Shown: positions 30,706 through 39,066, counted from the stretch's first letter. The stretch is DNA of 64,000 nt from Amycolatopsis sp. DSM 110486 (GCF_019468465.1 NZ_CP080519.1:878501-942500); one strand, 5' to 3'. Notes: a model not told the origin generated them from the letters alone. Made by a program: numbers and translations.

Positions 30706-31344
30706 GTGCGGATCATCCTGCTGCGTCACGCCGAGTCCCTCGGGAGCGTCGACCAACTCGCCTACACCCGGATCCCGGACCACGCGATTCCGCTGACGGA
30801 GACCGGCCGGGCCGAGGCCGTCGCGACGGGACCGGTCATCAAGGAACTGCTGCGGGGCGAGCGTCCGGCCGTGTACGTGAGCCCCTACCTGCGTACGCGC
30901 GAGACGCTGCGGCTGCTGAGCATCGAGAGCGCCTGCGACCGCGTGGTGCAGGAGCCGCGGCTGCGCGAACAGGACTGGGGCAACCTGCAAGACCCGCAGG
31001 ACCAGGAGGTGCAGCGGCAGCGGCGGCACGAGTTCGGGCACTTCTTCTACCGGCTGCCGTTCGGCGAGTCGGGCGCCGACGTGGACGACCGCGTGGCCGG
31101 TTTCCTCGCCGAGCTGCTGCACAGTGGCGGAACTCACCCGCGCAGCGTGCTGATCGTCTCCCACGGCCTCACGCTGCGGCTGCTGTGCCGCCGGCTGTTC
31201 GGCTGGAGCGTGGACCTGTTCGAGTCGCTGTCGAACCTGCGCACGTGCGAGCACCGCGTGCTGGAGCACGACGGGGACAAGTGGTCGCTCGACCGGCCGT
31301 TCGGGCAGTGGCGCGAGTCACCGGACGGGGAGACCCAGGGCTAG
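30706..31344 (+). CDS. Histidine phosphatase family protein
   Basis: 212 residues of the phosphoglycerate-mutase-like branch. The phospho-accepting His is in IILLRHAESLGS, an Arg in SPYLRTRETLRLL, and the second His in VLIVSHGLTLRLLCRRL. The substrate is not known. GTG at 30706 begins exactly at the first strand. Its last 27 bases overlap the convergent MFS gene. Confidence 0.88.
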   Translation: MRIILLRHAESLGSVDQLAYTRIPDHAIPLTETGRAEAVATGPVIKELLRGERPAVYVSPYLRTRETLRLLSIESACDRVVQEPRLREQDWGNLQDPQDQEVQRQRRHEFGHFFYRLPFGESGADVDDRVAGFLAELLHSGGTHPRSVLIVSHGLTLRLLCRRLFGWSVDLFESLSNLRTCEHRVLEHDGDKWSLDRPFGQWRESPDGETQG

Positions 31345-32499
31345 CTCCTCACGCCGGCGCGCGCGGGCCGCGACGAGGGCGGCCGGCACGATCAGCGCGG
31401 CGATGAGGCCGACGACTACGAACGACACGGAGTAGGACGTCGCCTGCGCGATGCCGCCGATCATCGGCGGACCCGCGAGGAAGCCGGAGTAGGCGATGGT
31501 GCTGACGAACGCCAGCTCGCGTTCGCCGCCTCCGCCGTCGGCGCGTTTCCCGGCGCTGCCGGCGAGGCTCAGGGCCAGCGGGAACGCCGCGGCGAGGCCG
31601 GCGCCGGCCAGCGCGAAGCCGACGTACGCGAAGGCGGCCGGCGTGAACACGGCGGTGCAGACGAGGCCGATCGCCGCGACGCCCGCGCCGACGGCGAGGG
31701 AACGTGTGGCGCCGAAACGTTCCTGGCTCCACGCGCCGCCGAGCCGCGCGAGCGCCATGGCCAGCGAGAACCCCGAGTAGGCCAGCGCCGCCGCGCCCTG
31801 GCCGACGCCGTGGACGGTCACCATGAGCAAGGCCGACCAGTCGGAACTCGCGCCCTCGGCGATTGCCGAGCACAGCGCGACGGCCGCGAGCAGCCACAGC
31901 GCGGGCCGGCGGATCGGCGCTTTCCCGCGTTCCGGCGGCGTGGTCTCCTTCGGCGGCCGGTCTCCCGGCACAGCCTTGAGCACGGCGACGAGCACGACCA
32001 GTGCCACCACAGCGGCCACGGAGAGGTGCCGCGCGGGCGACCAGCCGTGCCCTGCGGCCAGCCCGGCGAGCAGGGAGCCACCGAGTGCGCCGAAGCTGAA
32101 CCCTGCGTGCAGTGTCGGCATCACGGCGCGACCGGTGCGGCGCTCGACGGCGACGCCCGCGATGTTCATGGCGACGTCGAGGGACCCCACGCCCGCGCCG
32201 AGGACGAACAGGGCACCGGCGAGCAACGGCACGTTCGGCGCGAACCCGACGAGCACGAGCGCGACGGCGGCCACCACGGTGCTGCCCGCGACGGCCGCGC
32301 GGGCACCCACGCGTTCGGTGATCCGGCCGGAAATCGGTGCGGCACAGAGCATCCCGACACTCGCGCCGAGCAGCGCGAGCCCGAAGACGCCCGGCACGGC
32401 GTGCACGTGGGCGGCGATGGCGGGCGTGCGCGGGGCCCACGAACCGAGGGCCGCCCCGTTCAGCGCGAAGACCGCGAATACCGCCGTCCGGTCGCGCAT
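31318..32499 (-). CDS. MFS transporter, 12 helices
   Basis: 393 residues with 12 predicted membrane helices. The pattern resembles sugar/drug exporters of the FucP/YbjJ type: FALNGAALGSWAPRTPAIA at the start, ISGRITERVGAR in the helix 2-3 loop, and a GALGGSLLAGLAAG stretch in the middle. Substrate unknown. It is divergent from a LacI regulator and a near-perfect LacI-type operator lies between them, which points to a sugar or related metabolite. ATG at 32497-32499. Confidence 0.82.
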   Translation of the reverse strand: MRDRTAVFAVFALNGAALGSWAPRTPAIAAHVHAVPGVFGLALLGASVGMLCAAPISGRITERVGARAAVAGSTVVAAVALVLVGFAPNVPLLAGALFVLGAGVGSLDVAMNIAGVAVERRTGRAVMPTLHAGFSFGALGGSLLAGLAAGHGWSPARHLSVAAVVALVVLVAVLKAVPGDRPPKETTPPERGKAPIRRPALWLLAAVALCSAIAEGASSDWSALLMVTVHGVGQGAAALAYSGFSLAMALARLGGAWSQERFGATRSLAVGAGVAAIGLVCTAVFTPAAFAYVGFALAGAGLAAAFPLALSLAGSAGKRADGGGGERELAFVSTIAYSGFLAGPPMIGGIAQATSYSVSFVVVGLIAALIVPAALVAARARRREELALGLPVR

Positions 32500-32540
32500 C
32501 GCCGCCTGCCTCTCTGCCGGGAGCCCTTGGCCCAGAATGA

Positions 32541-32554
32541 CTTAAGCGCTTCAG
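32541..32554. promoter_or_regulatory. LacI-family operator between MFS and lacI genes
   Basis: CTTAAGCGCTTCAG is palindromic around the central CG with one mismatched pair (core AAGCGCTT at 32544-32551), the classic LacI/GalR operator form. It sits in the 83-base divergent region, 28 bases before the lacI start, so one site may control both genes. Confidence 0.75.
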
Positions 32555-32582
32555 ACGGTCAAGGCCGCGCTATGCTCCGCCG

Positions 32583-33650
32583 ATGACGAGCACCCGGCGC
32601 CGGCGCCCGACGCTGGACGACGTCGCCGAGGCGGTCGGGGTGTCCCGCGCGACCGTCTCGAACGCCTACAACCGGCCTGACCAGCTGTCCGCGCAGCTGC
32701 GGGAGCAGGTGCTGCGCGCGGCCAAGGACCTCGGCTACCCCGGACCGAACCCGACCGCGCGCAGCCTCGCCACGAGCCGGACTGGCGCGATCGCGTTCCT
32801 GCTCGACGCGTCGCTGTCGGCGGCGTTCTCGGACCCGGCGCTGTCGATCACGCTCGACGCGCTCGCGAAGGCGGTGGAGCCGACCGGCCACGCGCTGCTG
32901 CTGTTGCCCGGCGGCGAAGCCCACGGCGGGCCGCCTGCCGAGCGCGTGCTGGCCGCGCAGGCGGACATCGCCGTGGCCTACTCGCTGGCCGACGGCAGCC
33001 TGGCGCTGGAGGCCGTGCGCGACCGGGGGCTGCCGCTGGTGGTGATCGACCAGCCCCTGCTGCCGGACACCGCCCGCGTCGGCTGCGACGACCGGGCCGG
33101 GGCCGCGCTGGCGGCGCGGCACCTGCTGGAGCTGGGGCACCGGCGCTTCGCGATCCTGTCGGCGCCGCGGCAGTCACCCGACGGCCCGTCCGGTCTGGAG
33201 TCCGCGCGGGCGAGCTCGTTCCACGGCACGCGCGAGCGCCTGGCGGGCTACCTGTCGACGCTGTCCGCGGCGGGCGTGACCGACGTCGCGGTGTCCGAGG
33301 CGCCGTGGCTGTCGGCGGACACCGCCCGGGCGAGCGCGGCCGAGCTCCTGACCGGCACGCCCCGGCCGACGGCGCTGCTGTGCATGTCCGACCAGCTGGC
33401 GCTGGCCGCCGTCGCCGCCGCCCGGCAGCTGGGCCTTCGCGTGCCGGACGACGTCTCGGTGGTCGGCTTCGACGACACCCCGCAGGCCGCCTGGGCGGAG
33501 CCGCCGCTGACCACCGTCCGCCAGGACCTCGCCGGCAAGGGGCGCACCGCGGGCGAGCTGATCCTGCACTTGATGTCCGGCGAGAATCCGCCTCCGCCGG
33601 TCGTGCTGCCGGTGTCGTTGATCCGCCGAAACAGCACGGCCGCCGTTTAG
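32583..33650 (+). CDS. LacI family transcriptional regulator
   Basis: 355 residues. N-terminal helix-turn-helix TLDDVAEAVGVSRATVSNAY (10-29) followed by the hinge LGYPGPNPTARSLATSRTG, then a periplasmic-binding-protein-like sensor with the usual D-R-x-G and VSVVGFDDTP segments. It would repress the divergent MFS gene and itself until a sugar-like effector binds. ATG at 32583. Confidence 0.92.
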   Translation: MTSTRRRRPTLDDVAEAVGVSRATVSNAYNRPDQLSAQLREQVLRAAKDLGYPGPNPTARSLATSRTGAIAFLLDASLSAAFSDPALSITLDALAKAVEPTGHALLLLPGGEAHGGPPAERVLAAQADIAVAYSLADGSLALEAVRDRGLPLVVIDQPLLPDTARVGCDDRAGAALAARHLLELGHRRFAILSAPRQSPDGPSGLESARASSFHGTRERLAGYLSTLSAAGVTDVAVSEAPWLSADTARASAAELLTGTPRPTALLCMSDQLALAAVAAARQLGLRVPDDVSVVGFDDTPQAAWAEPPLTTVRQDLAGKGRTAGELILHLMSGENPPPPVVLPVSLIRRNSTAAV

Positions 33651-33667
33651 CAATACCGTTCACCGAT

Positions 33668-33716
33668 CTGTGGACAACTCGCGCCGTTCGAGCGACGGAA
33701 TACTACTTGTCCACAG
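33668..33716. promoter_or_regulatory. Inverted pair of DnaA boxes
   Basis: CTGTGGACAA at 33668-33677 and TTGTCCACAG at 33707-33716 are perfect reverse complements, 29 bases apart. Each contains TTGTCCACA, the known actinobacterial (Streptomyces) DnaA box. They lie between the lacI stop and a secreted-protein gene. They could bind DnaA, or the arms could simply form a weak terminator stem. Confidence 0.5.
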
Positions 33717-33819
33717 ACGTAGGAATGCGGGCAGACAAACCCACCCCCACCCGCCATCGTAGGAACCACACATTCCACGGCGGCCCACTCCGGCCGCCAC
33801 CGAGGGGGGAGTTCCCACG

Positions 33820-34392
33820 ATGTTCCGACGCCTGCTGCCGAAGCTGCCCGTGTTCCCCGGCCACTCCGGCCGGCCCACGACTCCGTCCCGCCTGCCGGGT
33901 TTGCCGGCGCGCCTGCCGCGCGTCCTGCTCCTGGCGACGGCCGGTTTGCTGGCGGGGACAGGGATGGCTTCTGCTGCTCCTTCGGGGCAGGCCGTGCACG
34001 GTTCCGCCGCTCCGTCGGCTCACGGCATCACCCACGCCTCCCCGGCGGCCGAGCACTTCACCCCTGCGACTCCCGGCTCGGCACTCACCATTCCGGCCCC
34101 GACCGCCACTTCCGACCCGGCTTGCGCCGTCGGCGAACTGTGCCTCTGGACCACCGAAACCTACTCCGGCACCACTCAGCACTACGACCTCCGCACCGCC
34201 AATCCCGAAGACTGCATTCCCCTGCCCGAGGGATTCGAAGGGCATTCCTTCGTCAACCGCCTGACCCGCGACGTCACCATCTACCAAAGCGAAGAATGCA
34301 CGACCGAGGGAGACTTCACCACCTACCCGGGTGGCGGCACTTACGTTCCGCAATCTCCCTTCGTGGTTCGCGCCATCAAAATCTGGAACTGA
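33820..34392 (+). CDS. Secreted protein with peptidase inhibitor I36-like domain
   Basis: 190 residues. A signal peptide is visible: basic N-terminus, hydrophobic core near 33-47 and an ASA cleavage site around 50-53. A low-complexity linker follows, then a domain from about 98 with the crystallin-like pattern ACAVGELCLWTTETYSG, HSFVNRLTRDVTIYQ and SEECTTEGDF, with four cysteines likely forming disulfides. This matches small secreted I36 (SMPI-like) inhibitors of Streptomyces; target protease unknown. GAGGGGGGAG lies about nine bases before the ATG. Confidence 0.75.
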   Translation: MFRRLLPKLPVFPGHSGRPTTPSRLPGLPARLPRVLLLATAGLLAGTGMASAAPSGQAVHGSAAPSAHGITHASPAAEHFTPATPGSALTIPAPTATSDPACAVGELCLWTTETYSGTTQHYDLRTANPEDCIPLPEGFEGHSFVNRLTRDVTIYQSEECTTEGDFTTYPGGGTYVPQSPFVVRAIKIWN

Positions 34393-35300
34393 CGCGGCCA
34401 CCGCGCCGACCTCCGCCCCGGGGCGCACGCACCCCACTTGCCACCCCGGGGCGCCCTCATCCGGCGTGCTCACCGGGCTTGCCCACCTCCGGGCGGCTCA
34501 CCCGGCTCGCTCACTGCAAGGCGATCCCCACCAGCGACCTCACCCCGAGGCGCCCGGGCCCCCACCCGTCTTGATCGCCCCGGAGCCGCCACACCCTGCC
34601 CACCAACCCGGGCGGCACGCGCACCACCGTGCCCCCGGGACCTTCCACCTCCTCGTCACTTGACCTCGACCACCCGACCGGGACCGGCTGATCGGTCATC
34701 CCGCGGCCCCCACCGCGCCGCCCCACCGATCGCCGGCCCCCGGGGCCGTCCCCCGAACGGCCCCACCCCCGTGGGCGCGCCACCTTCCCCGTGTCCAGCG
34801 CGCCCACGGGGCCTTCCCCCGGTCCCCACCGCTGTCCCCAGCCGTCCGTCAACCGCGTCCGCGAACTCTCTTCACAGTCAGCTGGGCTACCCATTCATCA
34901 CCACTGGCCGAAGTCCCGGCCACAACCCCACGAGGAACCCCCCATGCACCCCGACTCCCGCCCGACGACCTGCCGAAACCACGCCTCTCACCACCCCACC
35001 GAGACCCCTGCCGCGCACGCCAAAAAAGACGCCGTGGCGATCCCACCCATTCGAGCGGGATGTCGTGGGCGGGCAACGGCCGCGGGGAAGCCCGGAGCGT
35101 CCGATGAACCGCTGGTGAACGCGCCGCCGCCGGGCCGCCGCGGCAACGACCAAGATCACCCGCGCGGGGACCAGGCGGGGGCGCGGCATCCGGCGAATCC
35201 GGCGAACGAGACCTGAAACGATTCGACGGTGTCGAACGATCGAGAGGATGGCGACGACTAAGCTGCCGGTGCTGGAGATCGGCAACCGTCGTCGACCCGG
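34393..35300. other. C-rich, mostly non-coding stretch
   Basis: About 900 bases with strong C over G excess on the plus strand and many CCACC/CCGG runs. Frames are open by composition only, and six-frame codon use shows no sustained G/C third-position pattern before about 34940. A possible small gene at the right end is listed separately. The tRNA follows. Confidence 0.5.
34944..35216 (+). CDS. Possible small hydrophilic protein (doubtful)
   Basis: 90 residues, His/Pro/Arg-rich, no recognised family. In its favour are GAGGAAC six bases before the ATG and reasonable third-position bias at both ends; against it, the middle has weak bias and the region is compositionally odd. Confidence 0.25.
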   Translation: MHPDSRPTTCRNHASHHPTETPAAHAKKDAVAIPPIRAGCRGRATAAGKPGASDEPLVNAPPPGRRGNDQDHPRGDQAGARHPANPANET

Positions 35301-35377
35301 GCCCTCGTAGCTCAGCTGGATAGAGCAAGAGCCTTCTAATCTCTAGGTCGCAGGTTCGAGTCCTGCCGGGGGCACCA
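35301..35377 (+). tRNA. tRNA-Arg (anticodon TCT)
   Basis: Acceptor GCCCTCG pairs with CGGGGGC; D-arm GCTCAGCTGGATAGAGC; anticodon loop CTTCTAA with TCT at 35335-35337; T-arm CAGGTTCGAGTCCTG. The discriminator A is at 35374 and CCA is encoded (35375-35377). The base pair at the bottom of the anticodon stem is a C-T mismatch. It reads AGA codons, rare in this genome. Confidence 0.93.
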
Positions 35378-35386
35378 CCAGCGGAA

Positions 35387-35413
35387 ATGCCGCGCGCAGT
35401 CAGCGCGCGGCAT
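35387..35413 (+). terminator. tRNA terminator hairpin
   Basis: ATGCCGCGCGC at 35387-35397 pairs perfectly with GCGCGCGGCAT at 35403-35413 around AGTCA, ten bases after the tRNA. Confidence 0.7.
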
Positions 35414-35658
35414 CCGCCGTGGCCGAGAAATCGGCGCCACGCCACGGGTCGCGTCGGCGCGGGCGAGAGCGCCCACTGTGGACGGCCCGCACCGGCCGTC
35501 GATCTTCCACACGACCGGACGCCGGATCGCGCAGCGGCCGAATGGGCCAACAGTTCCGGGCCGAGTTCCACTTGAGACACGCTTGTTATCTGGCGCCGCC
35601 ACGCGGAATGCGCGACGGAGCGGTCACGCGCAGCCACAACGAACCCCTCGAGGACCCC

Positions 35659-35957
35659 GTGGACCACAACGAATCGCGAAACCGGCGGCGCGCCGGGAAC
35701 CAGGTGGCGCGTGCGTTGTTCGACGAGGCGCGGCGCCCGCCGGGCTCGTGCGGCGGCACCTGCTCAAGCTGCGTTACCTCGCCGATCACCCGCAGCAGCA
35801 CGGTGAAAACCCGGCCGCGCCGTTCCCGCTCGGCGGCACACCGCGCAGACGCCGCCGCACACCACCCGCAGTTCAGCTGGTGTTCGACTTCGCCGCGGAA
35901 GAAGAACCGAAGAACGACAGGACAACCATCGGACAGTCCACATCGGACGCTGCCTGA
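35659..35957 (+). pseudogene. Small gene with probable frameshift
   Basis: From a GTG at 35659 (GAGGA five bases upstream) one frame reads VDHNESRNRRRAGNQVARAL and on to about base 35740 with good codon bias. After that the biased, protein-like sequence continues in another frame (VRRHLLKLRYLADHPQQHG, later AVQLVFDFAAEEEPKN) to a stop at 35957, while the first frame degrades into Cys/Ser-rich text ending at 35970. A one-base indel near 35735-35748 would join the two into one protein of about 98 residues. No family recognised. Confidence 0.5.
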
Positions 35958-36005
35958 CGCCCGACCGTAGGCGAACCGTATCTTCGAGTGACGAAGGGAG
36001 GGGTC

Positions 36006-36362
36006 GTGAACGTCGAGCAGGTGCGGGAAGCCCCCGTCGAACCGTACGCGGTCGGGGTGCCGGTGCTCAGGGTCGTCGACGTCGTCGGACGGCGGTCCGG
36101 GGAGTCGCGGCCGGTGGTGCTGAACGTCACGGAGCTGGACGGCCGGCAGTACGTCTGCGCGCCCGACGGCCGCGGCTGGGTGCGCAACCTGCTCGCCGCC
36201 GGGTACTGCCGCGTGGAGCGCGACGGGCCCCAAGGGCGGGACACCGTCCGGCGCGTCCGGCCCGTTGGCGACGAAGAAGCGCAGCCGGTACTCGAGACCC
36301 GGGCCGCGAACTTCCCGGACAGGCGGCTCACGACCGTGCTGCGCCTGGAACCCCTGGACTAG
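36006..36362 (+). CDS. Deazaflavin/FMN split-barrel nitroreductase-like protein
   Basis: 118 residues, short for the DDN/DUF385 family (usually 130-150) but with its core: VPVLRVVDVVGRRSGESRPV, then VLNVTELDGRQYVCAPDGRG and WVRNLLAAGYCRVER. These proteins bind F420 or FMN and reduce quinones or nitro compounds. GTG at 36006 has GGGAGGGG just upstream; a GTG at 35988 is the alternative. Stands alone. Confidence 0.7.
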   Translation: MNVEQVREAPVEPYAVGVPVLRVVDVVGRRSGESRPVVLNVTELDGRQYVCAPDGRGWVRNLLAAGYCRVERDGPQGRDTVRRVRPVGDEEAQPVLETRAANFPDRRLTTVLRLEPLD

Positions 36363-36384
36363 CCCGAGACACCCCGTTTAGGTG

Positions 36385-36423
36385 ATGCACGTCATCTATC
36401 GATCATAAATAGATGAGGTGCAT
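36385..36423. promoter_or_regulatory. Long interrupted palindrome upstream of hydrolase gene
   Basis: ATGCAC (36385-36390) and CATCTAT (36393-36399) are mirrored by ATAGATG (36409-36415) and GTGCAT (36418-36423). The region is unusually AT-rich and lies 40-80 bases before the hydrolase start, so it should overlap the promoter. The TetR gene at 37404 has ATGAGG and GTCATCT in its own upstream region (38018-38032), shared with this site. Confidence 0.6.
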
Positions 36424-36465
36424 AATCTAAACCAGCAGATCGACCCAGTCGAAGGAGTCCCGGAG

Positions 36466-37326
36466 ATGTCGCAGACCATCACCCCCAGCCAGCTGACCAC
36501 CCCGAACCTCACCATCGAGGCCGGCAACGGCGTGACCTACGCCTACCGCCGCTTCGGCAACACCGAGCGCGACGTGCGCCCGCTCGTGTTCCTGCAGCAC
36601 TTCCGCGGCAACCTCGACAACTGGGACCCGCAGCTGGTCGACGCGATCGCAGCCGAGCGCGAGGTGATCCTGTTCGACAACACCGGCGTCGGCGGCAGCT
36701 CGGGCGCCACCCCGCGCACCATCACCGCCATGGCGCACGACGCGCTGGCCTTCCTCGACGCGCTCGGGCTCACCGACGTCGACGTGCTCGGCTTCTCACT
36801 CGGCGGGTTCGTCGCGCAGGAACTCACCCTCATCCGGCCCCTGCTGGTGCACCGGCTCGTGCTCGCCGGCACCAGCCACGAAGGCGGCTTCGGCTTCCAC
36901 ACCTGGACCGGCGAGACCGGCACCGCCGCCAAGTCCGACGAGCCCGCCGCCGAGCACCTGCTGCACCTGTTCTTCGCGAAGACCCCGACCGGCGTCGCGA
37001 AGGGCTGGGAGTTCGTGCAGCGCATCTTCACCCGCACCGAGGACCGCGACGAGGGCGTCTCGCTCGCCACCCGCGACGCGCAGCTCGACGCGATCACCTC
37101 GTGGGGCATCCCGGACCCGAGCCGCCTCGCGCGCCTCGCCGCCATCACGCAGCCGACGCTGGTCGCCAACGGGGACAACGACATCATGGTCCCCACGCCC
37201 AACTCGAAGGTCCTGGCGGACCACCTGCCCAACGCCCGCCTCGCGATCTACCCGGGCGCCGGCCACGGCTTCCTGTTCCACTACGCCACCGAGTTCGCCG
37301 GCGACGTCAACGCCTTCCTCGGCTGA
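36466..37326 (+). CDS. Alpha/beta hydrolase
   Basis: 286 residues. Nucleophile Ser111 in GFSLGG, oxyanion region HFRGNLDNWDP, the acid in NGDNDIMVP and the His in GAGHGFLF complete the triad. The pattern resembles haloperoxidase/epoxide-hydrolase-like enzymes (DNTGVGGSSG). No signal peptide. ATG at 36466 with GAAGGAG upstream. The palindrome in front and a TetR gene converging from the other side suggest inducible control. Confidence 0.88.
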   Translation: MSQTITPSQLTTPNLTIEAGNGVTYAYRRFGNTERDVRPLVFLQHFRGNLDNWDPQLVDAIAAEREVILFDNTGVGGSSGATPRTITAMAHDALAFLDALGLTDVDVLGFSLGGFVAQELTLIRPLLVHRLVLAGTSHEGGFGFHTWTGETGTAAKSDEPAAEHLLHLFFAKTPTGVAKGWEFVQRIFTRTEDRDEGVSLATRDAQLDAITSWGIPDPSRLARLAAITQPTLVANGDNDIMVPTPNSKVLADHLPNARLAIYPGAGHGFLFHYATEFAGDVNAFLG

Positions 37327-37339
37327 TCCTCCACAACAG

Positions 37340-37373
37340 ACAATGGTCCGGCACCACCGTGCCGGACCATTGT
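37340..37373. terminator. Bidirectional terminator
   Basis: ACAATGGTCCGGCAC (37340-37354) pairs perfectly with GTGCCGGACCATTGT (37359-37373) around CACC. It separates the converging hydrolase and tetR genes. Confidence 0.85.
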
Positions 37374-37403
37374 CGTGCGTTCACACAAAAATCCACAAAG
37401 GAC

Positions 37404-37982
37404 TCACTCGTGCACGGTCTCGACCACCCGCCGGCGCGCGGCTTCCAGGAACTCGTCCGACAGCGGATCCCCCGCCGTCCCCCGGGCCAGGTACAGCGCG
37501 CCCACCAAGGTCGCCAGCGTCGCCATGTGGTCCTCCCGCGTGGCGGACTCACCGTCGAACTCGGCGAGCACGTCGAGGAACGTCCGCACGCCATCGGCAT
37601 ACGACTTGCGCAGCGGGCTCCCCTGCTCGTCCCGCGCCGCCTCGCCACCGAGCGCCGTGGCGGGACAGCCTTCGCCAGGCGTATCCCGGGATTCCTGCGA
37701 CATGTACGAAGCCGCCAGCTCCGCGCGACGCTCGCCCACCGACGCCTCGGGGATCTGCCGCAGCTGCGCCGCGAGCTGCTCGAACGCCTCCGCCGCCGCC
37801 TCCCCGGCCAGCGCCTCCTTCGAGGCGAACTGCCGGTAGAACCCGCCCTGCGTGAGGCCCACTTCGCCCATCAGCTCGGCCACACTGACGCCGCCGACGC
37901 CCCGCTCGCGGAACAGCCGCGCGGCTGCCGTGACGACCTCACTGCGGTGCCGATCGGCCTCGGCTCGTGACACGCGTCCCAT
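37404..37982 (-). CDS. TetR/AcrR family transcriptional regulator
   Basis: 192 residues. HTH: VVTAAARLFRERGVGGVSV then AELMGEVGLTQGGFYRQFASKEAL, the YxxFxSKxxL pattern of TetR proteins. The C-terminal domain resembles the AcrR-like group with a cysteine (GEGCPATAL) often found in electrophile- or quinone-sensing members. ATG at 37980-37982. It likely controls itself and the nearby alpha/beta hydrolase. Confidence 0.88.
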   Translation of the reverse strand: MGRVSRAEADRHRSEVVTAAARLFRERGVGGVSVAELMGEVGLTQGGFYRQFASKEALAGEAAAEAFEQLAAQLRQIPEASVGERRAELAASYMSQESRDTPGEGCPATALGGEAARDEQGSPLRKSYADGVRTFLDVLAEFDGESATREDHMATLATLVGALYLARGTAGDPLSDEFLEAARRRVVETVHE

Positions 37983-38174
37983 GCGTCCTCCTCAAGGGAA
38001 ACCTCTCCCCATGATATATGAGGACCGTCATCTTTTCCCCGTCGACGACCGTGACGCCCACGACAGCCCCGCCACGCCCCCCATGACACGTTGGGGGACT
38101 CAAGGGGTGGAACCACCGGAATCCGGACATTTCCCGAAAGCGGAAACCCCGCATTCGAAGGAAAGGCGGCGAGG

Positions 38175-38420
38175 ATGAAAACTCGAATCGCTTCCTGGGC
38201 CACAGCCGGCGCACTCGTGTGCGGCGGCCTGGTGGCCACAGCCCTGCCCGCGGCGGCCGACCAGGTGCCCGGCAACCCGGACCGGTTCTACGCCTACTGT
38301 TCCATCGACGTGCTCGTTTTCCCCTTGGCCTGCACGGAAACCGACGCCAAGCACACGTCGCACGAGTGTTCCTACGTGCTCTACGGCGTGGACCTCACGA
38401 TCGCCTGCGAAAGAATCTGA
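38175..38420 (+). CDS. Small secreted cysteine-containing protein
   Basis: 81 residues. Signal peptide MKTRIASWATAGALVCGGL with cleavage after an AAA near 26-28. The mature part of about 53 residues has four cysteines (YCSID, ACTET, ECSYV, IACER), enough for two disulfides. No family recognised. GAGG precedes the ATG directly. It stands alone between two minus-strand genes. Confidence 0.62.
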   Translation: MKTRIASWATAGALVCGGLVATALPAAADQVPGNPDRFYAYCSIDVLVFPLACTETDAKHTSHECSYVLYGVDLTIACERI

Positions 38421-38430
38421 CCACGGGCGC

Positions 38431-39066
38431 TCAAATCTGGCCGGCCCACGATTCCACGCGCTCGGTCCCGATGTCGGTGTCGTATCCGTGACCCGGGTGC
38501 ACCACCGTTTCATCGGGCAGCACGAGCAATTTCCGGCGCACCGAATCATGCAGCGTCGATCGGCTCGACATCACGTCGCCGGTCATGCCCGGGCCGCCGG
38601 ACAGGAGCGTGTCGCCGCTGAAGAGCAAGCCTTCGTCGGGCAGGTGCAAACACACCGAACCCGCCGTGTGACCCGGGGTGTGCAGCACAACCACCGGTGA
38701 GCCGGCGACGGTGAGCACCTGCCCATCGGCCAGCTCGGCGTCGGGGCGGCGGCCGGGGTTGACCGTGGCCCACAGCTTGGCGTCGCCGGGGTGCAGCAGC
38801 ACGGGCGCACCCGTCGCGTCGGCCAGGGCGAGCGCGGCGTCGGCGTGGTCGTTGTGCGCGTGGGTGCACAGGATGCCCAGCACATCGCGCCCGTCGATCG
38901 CGGCGGCGATGGCGGTCGAGTCGAATCCGGCGTCGACCACCAGCACCTCCTCCTCGTCGCCGAGGAGCCAGATGTTCGTGTCGACGGCGAAAGACACCCC
39001 GTCGAAGCGGTAGTTCCCGGCGGTCACCGTGAGATCGACGTCCACGCCCGGGACGATCGCACGCAC
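38431..39066 (-). CDS. MBL-fold metallo-hydrolase
   Basis: About 211 residues of the glyoxalase-II-like branch. The metal motif is LCTHAHNDHADAAL (HxHxDH), then VVVLHTPGHTAGSVCL, LLFSGDTLLSGGPG and VVHPGHGYDTDIG. It could act on a thioester such as S-acyl-mycothiol, but that is inference. Start uncertain: GTG codons at 39064-39069, or a TTG at 39102 that overlaps the tetR stop (TTGA) and would couple translation. Confidence 0.82.
   Translation of the reverse strand: MRAIVPGVDVDLTVTAGNYRFDGVSFAVDTNIWLLGDEEEVLVVDAGFDSTAIAAAIDGRDVLGILCTHAHNDHADAALALADATGAPVLLHPGDAKLWATVNPGRRPDAELADGQVLTVAGSPVVVLHTPGHTAGSVCLHLPDEGLLFSGDTLLSGGPGMTGDVMSSRSTLHDSVRRKLLVLPDETVVHPGHGYDTDIGTERVESWAGQI

Noticed and set aside
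34438..35118. 226-codon plus-strand frame in the C-rich stretch
   Set aside because: Pro/Arg/Ala text caused by composition, no codon bias, no ribosome site.
35301..35377. tRNA-Arg as integration site of a mobile element
   Set aside because: No integrase, no second copy of the tRNA 3' end and no phage genes seen downstream.
35336..35602. Minus-strand frame containing PRQDSNLRPRD
   Set aside because: This is the well-known false translation across a tRNA gene.
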